Assembly: GCA_026702845.1 (NCBI GenBank)
Contig: JADCLS010000001.1
Coordinates: 1-64,000 of the forward strand
Length of the DNA stretch: 64,000 bases
Source of the DNA: Candidatus Heimdallarchaeota archaeon
GTDB taxonomy: Archaea > Asgardarchaeota > Heimdallarchaeia > Heimdallarchaeales > Kariarchaeaceae
Direction of reading: 5' to 3'
The translations under genes were made by a program, and so were the position numbers. Of the stretch, positions 10,501 to 19,494 are shown piece after piece. Each line of letters starts with the position of its first letter. The first letter of the stretch is position 1. The notes below the pieces were generated by a model that had not been told where the DNA came from, made no database searches, and saw only the letters and a list, made by a program, of their open reading frames with translations.

Positions 10501-13500
10501 TGAATTAACAGCAATAGATCCTTTGGATTTAACTGGCACTACGACATTAATTCAAGCATTCGCTGGATGCTCATCACTTGGAGATCAAGGATATATCGAT
10601 CATTGGAATACTTCAGAGATTACCTCAATGAATGCTTTATTTGGCTCTGCTGTCACTTTCAATATGTCGATTGGAGATTGGGATGTATCAAAGGTGACTG
10701 ATATGTATCAACTATTTCACTTAGCCATTGCGTTTAATCAACCAATTGGGGAATGGAATGTTTCCTCTGTAACCTCTATGGATGGTATATTTTGGGATGC
10801 TCGAGCATTTAACCAGCCATTAGATGATTGGGATATATCTCATGTTACTACATTGAGAATTGCGTTCAATGATGCGGAAGTATTCAACCAACCAATAGGT
10901 TCATGGAACACCTCTCAAGTCACAGATATGTATAAGATGTTTGGATCAGCCCCCAAATTCAATCAACCGATAGGAAATTGGGATGTATCACGAGTAACAG
11001 TAATGCAGAGGATGTTTTCTGGAGCAGTTACTTTTAACCAAGATCTCAGTGGATGGAACACATCCCAGGTTCAAGATATGATGAATATGTTCACGAGTGC
11101 GTATGTGTTTAACCAGGATCTCTCTGGATGGGATGTTTCAGAAGTTAGATCTATGGATTCCATGTTTCGACAAGCTTTTGATTTTGATCAAGATCTGAGC
11201 TCTTGGAATATTTCTAATGTTTTAGACATGGATTTAATGTTTGCTGAAACCGGAATTTCTTCTGTATATTATAGCAATATGCTTTCTAGTTGGTCACAAT
11301 TAAATCTGCAACAAGATATTAATTTTGATGCTGGTGATTCCTCCTATCAATACTGGGCAATTGAATACAGAGATATCCTAACTAACACCTTTAATTGGGT
11401 AATTACAGATGCCGGTAGAGATTTTCGTTTTATTTCTAGATGGGATACAAGATTAACGTCCGATGGATCCAGTACCAGTAATCAGATCACCCTACCTTTA
11501 GAATCAATTGGAAGCTATGATTTCACGGTTGATTGGGGTGATGGGAATTCTGATACAATAACCTCCTGGGATCAGATCCAAGTTACCCACACTTATGCTA
11601 CAGAGGGAATTTACACCATCATTATTGATGGTGAACTTAACGGATGGAGATTCAATAACGGTGGAGATAAGCTGAAACTATTAGAGATTTCGCAGTGGGG
11701 ATCAATGCAACTTGGGAATTCAGCCTCATTCTTCTTAGGTAGTTCAAATTTTGTACTTACTGCAATAGATCCTCTAAATCTAACAGGAACAACAACATTA
11801 TATCAAGCATTCACTGGATGTTCATCTTTAGGTGATCAAGGCTTCATTGATCATTGGGATACATCAAAAATCACTTCAATGACACAACTCTTTAGCAACG
11901 CACTTTCTTTCAATATGTCAATCGGAAACTGGAATGTTTCCTCGGTTGAAACTATGTATTTGATGTTTAATCATGCGGATGCTTTCAACCAACCTATTGG
12001 AAATTGGGATGTTTCATCAGTTAGTAACATGAACAATATGTTTTGGAGTGCAGCATACTTCAATCAAGACATAAATTCGTGGAATGTATCACAAGTCACT
12101 ACCATGCAAACTATGTTTAAAGGTGCGATTAGGTTTAATCAGCCATTGGATAACTGGGATGTATCCAAAGTAACAGATATGGATAAAATGTTTAGCTACA
12201 CTCCAAATTTTAATCATCCGATTGGTACTTGGGATGTTTCTAGTGTCACCTCAATGGCAGAGATGTTTGCTGGAGCATCTGTTTTCAACCAAGATCTTAG
12301 CCAGTGGAATACATCACAAGTTAATAATATGTTTGCTATGTTCTCAACAGCTTATGCCTTCAATCAGGATATTAGTTCATGGGATGTTAGCTCTGTAGTT
12401 AATATGAATAGCATGTTTTACCAAGCTTCTAATTTTGACCAGGATCTTAGTAGTTGGAATATTTCTTCAGTAACAGATATGACTGATATTTTCTCTGGTA
12501 TCTCGCTCTTAACTCAATATTATGATCTGATGTTGGAGGAATGGAGCAAACTAAGCTTGCAATATAATGTTTCATTCAATGCTGGCTTATCCAACCACAC
12601 CAATTATGAGGCTCGACAGTTTATTATAGATACATTCAACTGGACAATAACTGATGCTTGGTATCTGGCAGTAGCATCCGCACCTTTGGATGTGGTGACC
12701 GATCTACTGGGTGATCATGCAAACATCACCTGGAGTGCACCAGAATATCTTGGTTCTCCTGGATTAACTGAATACCATATCTACCGTAGGGTGGAACTGG
12801 AATCCCAATTTATATTAATCGGCATATCTTTCTCCCTCTCGTATCTGGATTACAATATCACCCATGGCTACATGTACTACTACAAAGTAGTGGCAATTAA
12901 TGATCATGGCTCGGGAGAGCAATCAGCGGAGGGATTATTAGATTTGGTTGATCCTGGTATAGATGTTCTGTCTGACCTAACTGCAGAATTGGGTGCTGAC
13001 ATAGATTTCTCTTGGAATATTACTGATTCTAACCCACATACATACACCATCTACTTGAATGGAAGCATAGTTGATTCTGGTAATTACAGCTCAGAAGTAA
13101 TCTCCTACAATCTATCACCTTTCGATCTTGGAACATACAATATTACCATTATCGCCAACGATACCTTTGGTAACATTGAATTTGTACAGCGTATGATAAC
13201 TGTAGTGGATACAACTAGTCCGATAGTCTCCTCACCTGTAAATTTACAACTGGAACAGGAAGATGATAATGCTGTGATACTTACCTGGTTGGCCACGGAT
13301 TTAAAAGCTCAGAATGTCTCCTTCTATATTGATGGAAACAAAATCAACGAGACCAGCTGGATTAGCAATCAGAATATCAGCTTCTCTATCACCCAGTTCT
13401 TTAACCTTGGACAGTATAATTTCAGTGTACTTGTTACAGATACATCAGGAAATGCTGTTCTGGATACCGTAATCGTCACAATAATTGATACCAGCCCACC

Positions 13501-14695
13501 TCAGATCACTTCACCAGAAGATCTCAGTTTTGAATCTGGAACCACAGGTAACACCATCACCTGGCAGGGAAATGAGCGCAATCCCTACTATTATCGTATC
13601 TATCTCAATGGGACCCAGATTGCAGGATTGGAGTGGGATGGAGCTGATGTCAGCCTGCAACTTGATAATTTTCTTCCTCATGGATATAATTTCACTATTA
13701 TCCTCTATGATTCCTCAGGAAATACCGTTTCAGATACTGTAATGGTTTCAATCATAGATAGCACAGCACCTGAGATGGATGAGGAAGAAATTCTTGAGAA
13801 TAATCCAAATGTTCAGGCAGGTGGTATTATGGTGGTGTATATAGAAGATGAGAATGAAATTGTTAGGCTCGAATACTCATGGAATGGAGGAGATCTACAA
13901 TTTGGTAGATCACTCAACTCTTCACTTATTCTCACAGCCAAGGACAGGTATTATTTCGAACTCGATGTTCCAGAAGGTATTTCTGGTAATAATGCGTTGC
14001 AACTCAGAGCATATGATAGCTCAGGTAATTTTCAGCTCCTGACAATGACTGTCGGCATTGCATTAGAAAGCTCCAGCGATGATCCTACCGTTGATTTGGA
14101 GGGTATCGGTACTTATCTTCTAATAGCTTTTGCTTCATTATTGACAGTATTGGGACTATTCCTGATGATAAAACGATTGAGAAAGGATACAGAGGAATCA
14201 GATGAAGCTGAAGAAATTTTAACTTCTGGGAAAATTATTCCAGAGGTGTTTATCAGCTTCTCCAGTAAGGATAAGAAACTTGCAGAGGAGGTATTCCGTA
14301 CCATCGATAAGAAATACAGGGTATGGATTTCCACACAGAGTATCGATGCAGGAGAGAATTATGCCAATCAGATCATTGATGCAATCGATTCCTCAAAGGT
14401 ATTTGTGTTACTTATCAGCAAACACTCAATTCAATCTCGACATGTGGAGACTGAGCTAGAACGAGGTTTTTCCAAGCGCAAGGAGATAATACCTGTGATG
14501 CTTGAGGAGATAACCATCCCTCGTAGCTGGGAGTACTATCTGAGCACCTCTCAATGGAAGCGTGCTCATGAAAAACCCAAGAAGGAATGGATAGCAGAAA
14601 TCCTATCCTCAATTCATCAAAAACTGGGTAAATCAGTGGATGAGGAGATCGATGAGCTTATGGATAGATATGATCAGAGTGACAAAAAAATCTGA
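7577..14695 (+). CDS. Giant Toll-like-receptor-like protein: PKD/BspA repeats, FN3/Ig-like domains, one TM helix, cytoplasmic TIR
   Basis: 2372 residues. An N-terminal hydrophobic segment (residues 4-21) is the likely signal peptide. Residues about 79-1695 are four tandem modules, each opening with a PKD-like cap (VDWGDG, later HTY..EGIYTI) followed by BspA/DUF285 repeats of the type FNQPIGNWDVSKVTDMYxMF; I count 9, 7, 9 and 9 units. An FN3-like domain covers about 1702-1792, then three or so Ig/cadherin-like domains each opening DTTSP or similar. One membrane helix lies at about 2176-2199, followed by a basic stop (KRLRKD). Residues 2222-2345 are a TIR domain: VFISFSSKDK, BB-loop region STQSIDAGE, then SRHVETELERGF, whose Glu2293 matches the catalytic Glu of NAD-cleaving TIRs. 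Expected topology is external ectodomain and internal TIR. BspA repeats bind surfaces or ligands in other organisms; the role here is inferred. Confidence 0.92.
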   Translation: MKLRYLLINIMIVFFLLPIFPVNEITDDSEKIAEEFDTSDYKIRSSKSSYYSTSSKIVSSKSLPPLHNNLIRLTDENTFISKWNTSKTSDGSSNATQIKLPLIISGNYNFQVNWGDSSTDTITSYNQEEVTHNYASEGVYDITIDGTIAGWQFGNSFDKLKILEISQWGSFKFGNSGSYFHGASNLNLTATDAPDLSGTLTLYQAFRWCDNLGSTGSMNSWNTSKITTMNYAFQSANTFNQSIANWDMSNVISMVGMFGQAYDFNQPIGNWNVSKVTEMYSVFQGAISFNQSLANWDISSATSLYAMFASASSFNQDLSSWNLTSATLTHYMFADAIAFNQPVSGWDVSRVTNMNSMFHNAQAFNQPLNSWDTSNVTSMQEMFWDASSFNQSLDGWDVSKVTNMYRMFRGATPFNQDLSNWNISSVTNMDFMLFGIVPQTYYDEMLISWSSLNLQDEVTFDGGNSKYTIDASDNRQYIIDTYNWTIKDTGLIPPSATERTFLSKWNTSSISVGSSNSSQIQLPLEENGNYHFYVDWGDGSQELITSWNQTESTHNYEVEGEYNISIDGLFEGWIFDNQGDKLKLLEISQWGDLKLGNSGSYFRGAENFQLSAVDPLDLTDTTTFYRAFVLCKKLGDLGFMNMWDVSNISSMAQMFYGATTFNQSISNWDVSQVTDMSYFLFDVHDFNQPLGNWDVSQVTDMSYMFQYNYIFNQPLSDWNVSQVKNMRYMFSHCEYFNQSLDNWDVSSVTNMFGTFHQAFRFNQPLGNWNVSNVTSMFAMFHSTYNFDQPLGNWDISKVTSLEDIFKNTELSIENYNNLLLGWSQLNLKSNLTFTAGSSRFGYIAKEARDILTETFGWVITDSGLDNRFISRWDTRNLSDGSSNSNQITLPLEDIGTYDFTVDWGDGTSDTISSWDQVEVTHTYSTEGIYTIMIEGSISGWRFENTGDRLKLLEISQWGVLNLGNSGSYFWGTSNFELTAIDPLDLTGTTTLIQAFAGCSSLGDQGYIDHWNTSEITSMNALFGSAVTFNMSIGDWDVSKVTDMYQLFHLAIAFNQPIGEWNVSSVTSMDGIFWDARAFNQPLDDWDISHVTTLRIAFNDAEVFNQPIGSWNTSQVTDMYKMFGSAPKFNQPIGNWDVSRVTVMQRMFSGAVTFNQDLSGWNTSQVQDMMNMFTSAYVFNQDLSGWDVSEVRSMDSMFRQAFDFDQDLSSWNISNVLDMDLMFAETGISSVYYSNMLSSWSQLNLQQDINFDAGDSSYQYWAIEYRDILTNTFNWVITDAGRDFRFISRWDTRLTSDGSSTSNQITLPLESIGSYDFTVDWGDGNSDTITSWDQIQVTHTYATEGIYTIIIDGELNGWRFNNGGDKLKLLEISQWGSMQLGNSASFFLGSSNFVLTAIDPLNLTGTTTLYQAFTGCSSLGDQGFIDHWDTSKITSMTQLFSNALSFNMSIGNWNVSSVETMYLMFNHADAFNQPIGNWDVSSVSNMNNMFWSAAYFNQDINSWNVSQVTTMQTMFKGAIRFNQPLDNWDVSKVTDMDKMFSYTPNFNHPIGTWDVSSVTSMAEMFAGASVFNQDLSQWNTSQVNNMFAMFSTAYAFNQDISSWDVSSVVNMNSMFYQASNFDQDLSSWNISSVTDMTDIFSGISLLTQYYDLMLEEWSKLSLQYNVSFNAGLSNHTNYEARQFIIDTFNWTITDAWYLAVASAPLDVVTDLLGDHANITWSAPEYLGSPGLTEYHIYRRVELESQFILIGISFSLSYLDYNITHGYMYYYKVVAINDHGSGEQSAEGLLDLVDPGIDVLSDLTAELGADIDFSWNITDSNPHTYTIYLNGSIVDSGNYSSEVISYNLSPFDLGTYNITIIANDTFGNIEFVQRMITVVDTTSPIVSSPVNLQLEQEDDNAVILTWLATDLKAQNVSFYIDGNKINETSWISNQNISFSITQFFNLGQYNFSVLVTDTSGNAVLDTVIVTIIDTSPPQITSPEDLSFESGTTGNTITWQGNERNPYYYRIYLNGTQIAGLEWDGADVSLQLDNFLPHGYNFTIILYDSSGNTVSDTVMVSIIDSTAPEMDEEEILENNPNVQAGGIMVVYIEDENEIVRLEYSWNGGDLQFGRSLNSSLILTAKDRYYFELDVPEGISGNNALQLRAYDSSGNFQLLTMTVGIALESSSDDPTVDLEGIGTYLLIAFASLLTVLGLFLMIKRLRKDTEESDEAEEILTSGKIIPEVFISFSSKDKKLAEEVFRTIDKKYRVWISTQSIDAGENYANQIIDAIDSSKVFVLLISKHSIQSRHVETELERGFSKRKEIIPVMLEEITIPRSWEYYLSTSQWKRAHEKPKKEWIAEILSSIHQKLGKSVDEEIDELMDRYDQSDKKI
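7811..12660 (+). repeat. Four tandem coding modules of about 1.1-1.27 kb
   Basis: The modules start near 7811, 9076, 10178 and 11429, each at an F-I/L-S-K/R-W-(N/D)-T segment. Modules 3 and 4 are the most alike (both open RFISRWDTR and share the GCSSLGDQG and DHW(N/D)TS stretches), which suggests the latest duplication. Module 2 is shorter by two BspA units. Within modules a unit of about 24-26 residues repeats. Confidence 0.9.
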
Positions 14696-14697
14696 TC

Positions 14698-15621
14698 TCA
14701 CTGCAGGTTGATCCAAAGATTTGTCAAATCGTCGTCATCAATCTCTGAGATAATCTTTTCAGGTATGTTTTTGAAATGACCATTGAAAACGTCAAAAATG
14801 ATACATTCCTGATCCTTTTCTTCTCTACCCATTTTAATCTGATAGTATCTCTTTGCAGTTTTTAATGATTGATGTTTACTCATAATCAAGGTTTCTGCGT
14901 TGATGAAAATAATGTACCAGTTGAATAGAACAAATACATCAAGTATAAGATGAGCAATGGATAGACTTAACGTTGAGGGATATATTAGTAAAAAGATGAT
15001 GGAACTTAGAAAAGAACTTGATGCAACTAGAAGAACTCTTCTTCCATGACGTAACCTCGGAGATGGATAAAACGGTTTAACAATAAGGATTGAGAAAATC
15101 TGTAGGCTCAGGAGAAAGATAATTGAGAAGGTATATGTGAAAGCTGCATAAATATCCATAATTTGTGAAATAATCGCAATTGGGTAAACTATAACAGTGA
15201 GAATTAGAATTATCTTCTTAATAATTTTATTTGCCACAACTCTGTAAGCAAACCAATTCCATTGTAACATCAGAGAAATAACTATTATATTTGTGATAAT
15301 TGCCCAAGTACTGCTATTGAAGTTTGCAGCTGGAAATTGAATAGTATTCGCAGGTTCAGAGATATCCGGAATTTTTAGCAATAGAAATGTCATTGAAGAG
15401 AGAGGAACTAGAAATTCACTAATTTTAAGTTCCCTGTAGGCTGAAACCGAGGTACTGAAAATCATCAAACATAGTAGAAACATAAAGAACCCGTGAACTA
15501 ATCTAGGTAAGAAATGTATAAATGCATATTCAAGAGAAAAAAATGCTAGAAATGGTACACTCTGTCGGGCAACTTGATCTTTTGCCTGCTGTTTCTTAGA
15601 ATAGTATACGGTTTCTGCCAT
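14698..15621 (-). CDS. Hypothetical membrane protein, about 307 residues
   Basis: Around eight hydrophobic segments spread over residues 20-255, with a short soluble C-terminal domain of about 60 residues (from TAKRYYQIKMGREEKDQE to EIDDDDLTNLWINLQ). I do not recognise the family. The ATG at 15621 is preferred to the TTG at 15633. It converges on the giant TIR gene with only 2 bases between stop codons, so antisense read-through between the two is possible. No other context points to a role. Confidence 0.6.
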   Translation of the reverse strand: MAETVYYSKKQQAKDQVARQSVPFLAFFSLEYAFIHFLPRLVHGFFMFLLCLMIFSTSVSAYRELKISEFLVPLSSMTFLLLKIPDISEPANTIQFPAANFNSSTWAIITNIIVISLMLQWNWFAYRVVANKIIKKIILILTVIVYPIAIISQIMDIYAAFTYTFSIIFLLSLQIFSILIVKPFYPSPRLRHGRRVLLVASSSFLSSIIFLLIYPSTLSLSIAHLILDVFVLFNWYIIFINAETLIMSKHQSLKTAKRYYQIKMGREEKDQECIIFDVFNGHFKNIPEKIISEIDDDDLTNLWINLQ

Positions 15622-16030
15622 AGACCCATACAAAACCTACTACTATTTATTTTTGAAGCCCCGAATTAATGCAATTTCTTGTCTTTTCGTATTCTATTTA
15701 ACATAAATCATGAAATGAAAAAATATCTAAAATATATCTTAAAAATTTATCAATCATCAATGATCATTTTGTATTGGCTTCGAAAATTGCAAAAAAATTC
15801 ATTCTTTTTTCCTTCAAAGTATTGGTTTTAGGACTCGCGGTAAGAAGAATAGGAGTCAAATAGATGCAGCAGTTACAAAGTTTGGTCCAAATGCGGATGC
15901 TGTTGCATCTATTGAGCTGTAGGATCTTTTAGGGTGGTTTTGTCACCAAAGTAATAGATTCCTAGAAATATTCTCATTTTGTCAAATTATATAGGGTTTA
16001 GAATTAATTTCGATCCAACAATTAATATTA
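15622..16030. other. Intergenic region with a short gene-remnant-like stretch
   Basis: Mostly AT-rich, but about 15826-15922 has higher GC and reads as the C-terminal end of a protein on the plus strand (GFRTRGKKNRSQIDAAVTK..., then a TAG stop) with no plausible start. It may be a decayed gene tail. Just after it a hairpin (GGTG, loop GTTTTGT, CACC) could act as a terminator. No RNA gene was recognised. Confidence 0.35.
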
Positions 16031-17455
16031 TTAGTTTTTAGGGGGTTTTGAAATAGGTCGTGTAACTTCCGGTTGGGGTTCAATTTTCTCTCCAGTAAGG
16101 AACTCATGAATTCCCCGAACTGCATTGTGTGCATCAGCAATGGCTGTGATGGCCAGATAAGGTCCAGTTACATCATCTCCAGCCGCAAAAACACCATCTA
16201 TATTGGTCATATTGGGGTACTTTGCACCCTCTACGTCAAAAGTATCCCATCTAGTCATCTTGAATTCCTTACCAGCATCTATATCTTCAGTACTTGGTTT
16301 TTGGCTGATGGCTTGTATCACATTATCTACTTCCATGATGTACTCACTTCCAGGAACTTCTACTGGTCTTCTTCTTCCTGAATCATCAGGTTCACCAAGC
16401 TCCATCTTGATTAATTCAATTGCCTTGACTTTTCCATTCTCATCGCCAATGATCTTTACTGGGTTAGTCAGAAAGTGAATTGGGATATTCTCCACCTGTG
16501 TCTCATGTATCTCAGATTTGGTTGCGGGCATTTCCTCAATAGATCTACGGTAAACAATAAATGATTCACAACCGTATCTTGTTGACACACGCACTGCATC
16601 TATGGCTACATCGCCTCCTCCAATAACTGCTACCTTTTTACCAAGTTGAGGTGGATTTCCAAGACCGACCTCTCTTAGATAATCAACAGCATGCATATTA
16701 CCCTCAAGATCCTCTCCAGGAATTCCCATCCATTTAGGCTTATGAGCTCCATGGGTTATTAGAATTGCATTATACCCCATCTCTTTGAGATGAGTATGAT
16801 TGAATTCAGGACCATAAGCCTTATTGTATACAAATTTAACACCTGTTTTCTCCATCTCCTCTACCTCCTTGAATAAGTATTCATTCTTGAGACGATATTC
16901 GGGGATACCAACAGCAAGCATTCCTCCAGGTACAGATAATTTTTCGTATACTGTAACTTCATGGCCCTTCTTTCTTAGGAAATATGCCGCAGTAAGGCCA
17001 GCTGGACCAGCTCCAATAACGGCTACTTTTTTACCAGTTTCGCCATTTACACTGTACCATGCCTCATCTCTTGGGTAATTATCAACCATATATCTTACAA
17101 TATCAAAAATATTAACACTGTCTCCTCTTTTACCAATAACACAATTCTGCATACAGAGTGCTGGGCAAATTCTATGAAGTGATCCTGGAAATGCATAGAA
17201 TTGGTAGATGAGTTTCATGGTTTCATTAGTTCTTCCTTCCTGAAGGTGATGGAAGAAATCTGGGATTTTGCAATGTGCAGGACAAGCTTCTTGACACTTG
17301 GGTTTGGGGCACTGGATGCAACGTTGTGATTCGGCCATCACCTCATCGAGGGTGAGATATCCATGGTGAACTTCATTGAAATTCAGCTTCCTGTCTTCAA
17401 CAGGTAGCTGATGAACGGGGATCATAGTTTTTTTATCTTGCTTATCACTTGACAT
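16031..17455 (-). CDS. GltD-like NADPH-dependent oxidoreductase (glutamate synthase small-subunit family)
   Basis: 474 residues, the usual length of GltD/NfnB-type flavoproteins. The N-terminus has Cys clusters for two iron-sulfur clusters (RCIQCPKPKCQEACPAHC and CPALCMQNCVIGKRG). Residues about 144-175 are the FAD Rossmann motif VAVIGAGPAGLTAAYFL, and about 285 the NADPH motif VAVIGGGDVAIDAVR. The C-terminal GVFAAGDDVTGP is the second FAD motif. Family members oxidise NAD(P)H and pass electrons to partner subunits: glutamate synthase, sulfide dehydrogenase or transhydrogenase. No large GltB subunit lies nearby, so it may work alone (archaeal homotetrameric type) or with an unlinked partner. 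Confidence 0.9.
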   Translation of the reverse strand: MSSDKQDKKTMIPVHQLPVEDRKLNFNEVHHGYLTLDEVMAESQRCIQCPKPKCQEACPAHCKIPDFFHHLQEGRTNETMKLIYQFYAFPGSLHRICPALCMQNCVIGKRGDSVNIFDIVRYMVDNYPRDEAWYSVNGETGKKVAVIGAGPAGLTAAYFLRKKGHEVTVYEKLSVPGGMLAVGIPEYRLKNEYLFKEVEEMEKTGVKFVYNKAYGPEFNHTHLKEMGYNAILITHGAHKPKWMGIPGEDLEGNMHAVDYLREVGLGNPPQLGKKVAVIGGGDVAIDAVRVSTRYGCESFIVYRRSIEEMPATKSEIHETQVENIPIHFLTNPVKIIGDENGKVKAIELIKMELGEPDDSGRRRPVEVPGSEYIMEVDNVIQAISQKPSTEDIDAGKEFKMTRWDTFDVEGAKYPNMTNIDGVFAAGDDVTGPYLAITAIADAHNAVRGIHEFLTGEKIEPQPEVTRPISKPPKN

Positions 17456-17679
17456 AGTAATCTATCCCGTAGAGCTATTATGTCAAAATATTTGTACACT
17501 CTTTTTTAATTATTTATGTTAATCAGTTTGCTAGCAAATTATCATATCACAAGTATGATTTTGTTCAGAATAAAGGGAATAAAAGTGTACTAAATAATAA
17601 AAAAGAAGAATAATCGATACAATTTGCTATTAATTGATATACTCAACGAAAGTTTTTGGAACGATAAGTATAAGTTCTG

Positions 17680-18585
17680 TTAAGTTTCGATACTTATTTC
17701 CTCTAATTGAGCTTCTCTACCAGCCAATAAGAAACTGCTAATGACAATCAAAACCAATCCTAATGACATATACAGAACTGAGTATTTACTAGGAATAGGG
17801 AGGATGAAGACATAGAAAAAGGTCATAGTAGAAGATAAATAACTGGGAACACCTACAAGAGGAGAAAGAATATTTACTTGCCCCTCCCTAAATGCCTTCT
17901 GAGAATATATCACTGCAAATGTCGTCGCAAGAAAAGTAATTAGAGACCCGAAGACAAATAACATAATCTCAGTTAGAACGGCTGTTCCAGTGAATATTTT
18001 TGTCAAACCTGTGATCATAGGTCCAATCCATAATGTGTTTAATGAATACAGTAATCCTGAGACAAGGGCAAGAAGAATTCCTTTTCTAGTTTCTTTTCTA
18101 TTTGATATAAGAATGAGTACTATTGAGATTAAAGAGAATATACTTGTATATATTGCAAGTCGGAGAATAAAATCCTGCTTTGTAACATCAAATGTTGCCA
18201 GGTCAATGGATAATTCACTAAGGCTGAATATAACAATCCCAATTATCATCATTATGATCCCAGTGATCTCCTCCTTTTGTAATCTCTCATTGAGTATTTT
18301 AACCGATCCAATTGCAAGCACAATCAGTCCAAAGCTCATTATACTGGGAACCAAAGCTGGCCCCAAGAATACCTGTGCGATCATATAAAATACCAGTCCT
18401 CCTATTACCATTTGAGTAAGCATTCCTGCAATCCATGTCTTGTTCTTGCTAATGTTCTTTAAAAATTCTTTATCATTAAGATGTTGATTAATTACCTTTT
18501 TCTGTAATAATACTCCCAGATTAACAAAGGCTCCAGCGAGAATTGCCATTATTATTCCCAAGATATAGGTTTGAGAACTATCCAT
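17680..18585 (-). CDS. EamA/NIPA-like multi-pass transporter
   Basis: 301 residues with about nine or ten hydrophobic helices. The first helix (IIMAILAGAFVNLGVLLQKKV) and the LVPSIMSFGLIVLAIGSVKILNE segment resemble NIPA-type magnesium transporters and more broadly the DMT/EamA fold. Membrane transport is the safe call; magnesium is only one possibility. The C-terminal tail is short and acidic. The gene stands alone, divergent from the acetyltransferase at 18796. ATG start. Confidence 0.72.
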   Translation of the reverse strand: MDSSQTYILGIIMAILAGAFVNLGVLLQKKVINQHLNDKEFLKNISKNKTWIAGMLTQMVIGGLVFYMIAQVFLGPALVPSIMSFGLIVLAIGSVKILNERLQKEEITGIIMMIIGIVIFSLSELSIDLATFDVTKQDFILRLAIYTSIFSLISIVLILISNRKETRKGILLALVSGLLYSLNTLWIGPMITGLTKIFTGTAVLTEIMLFVFGSLITFLATTFAVIYSQKAFREGQVNILSPLVGVPSYLSSTMTFFYVFILPIPSKYSVLYMSLGLVLIVISSFLLAGREAQLEEISIET

Positions 18586-18795
18586 TATTTAATCAATTGT
18601 TGATGAATTATTAATCTTATTTACCCTAGACATCTGAAAGTGTGATTTCGTCATTTGCTACTTAGAGATAGTAATGATAATTGAAGTATTTATCCACTTG
18701 TGAGAAGATCATACAGGATTTTTTTATAATATGTTGATGATAGATTTGCTTAAATATACCTATTTCTTTCTTTTATCATAGGATATGAGATATTA

Positions 18796-19296
18796 TTGGA
18801 TGAAGAAAAGTATATTTTTAGAGAATATAATTTTGATAATGACGTTTATGCAATAACTACTTATCTCTATGACGAGATGAGAGGAGAAGAAGGCATAAAA
18901 CAACTATTGGAAGGAGATAAATTCTTTCTTGAGAAACCGGATCACAGAAAAAGGTATGTGGTGGAGTACAATGGAGAGCTTCACTCATCAGCTGTAGTTG
19001 TCTCTGAAGAAGTCTATCCATTTAATCGATTTTCACTCTATTCAGTTGTAACTTCAAAACAGATGAGGGGTTCAGGAATCACCTCATTTTTACTCAAGAA
19101 TATCTTTGAGATTTTGAGGAGGAAAAATGCTAGATTTTTATTAACCAGTACATCAGAGAACAATAATGCTGCAAGGAACTTCTTTAAGAAAATAGGCTTT
19201 ATTCAATACGGTTCACTACCAAATGGGATCCCATGTGTTAATTCTGATTCATTGTGTGATGAAATCCTATATTATTACCAAATTGAATCGAATTAA
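18796..19296 (+). CDS. GNAT-family N-acetyltransferase
   Basis: 166 residues. The acetyl-CoA-binding segment is TSKQMRGSGITSFLLKNIFEI (residues about 92-112; Q/RxxGxG/A pattern, here MRGSGI), and the C-terminal half has NNAARNFFKKIGF, the usual GNAT helix before the last strands. The start is a TTG at 18796; the nearby ATG at 18785 is in another frame. The substrate is unknown. A TTAAATATA stretch at about 18748-18757 may be its promoter. Confidence 0.82.
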   Translation: MDEEKYIFREYNFDNDVYAITTYLYDEMRGEEGIKQLLEGDKFFLEKPDHRKRYVVEYNGELHSSAVVVSEEVYPFNRFSLYSVVTSKQMRGSGITSFLLKNIFEILRRKNARFLLTSTSENNNAARNFFKKIGFIQYGSLPNGIPCVNSDSLCDEILYYYQIESN

Positions 19297-19494
19297 TTTC
19301 TATATTACATTTAATCCACTCATATTTAGTTAGTTGAAAGACTCGAATTGTGAATTGTGTTTGTGAATCATGAATTTTGGAATATTTCGCATTCAAGTGA
19401 CAGAATTTTTTATTTTTTTTTATGAAATTTCAAATATTCTGAATAATCTTTAAGATATTTTGGTAAAAGGCATTTTCAAGCAAATTGTGATACT

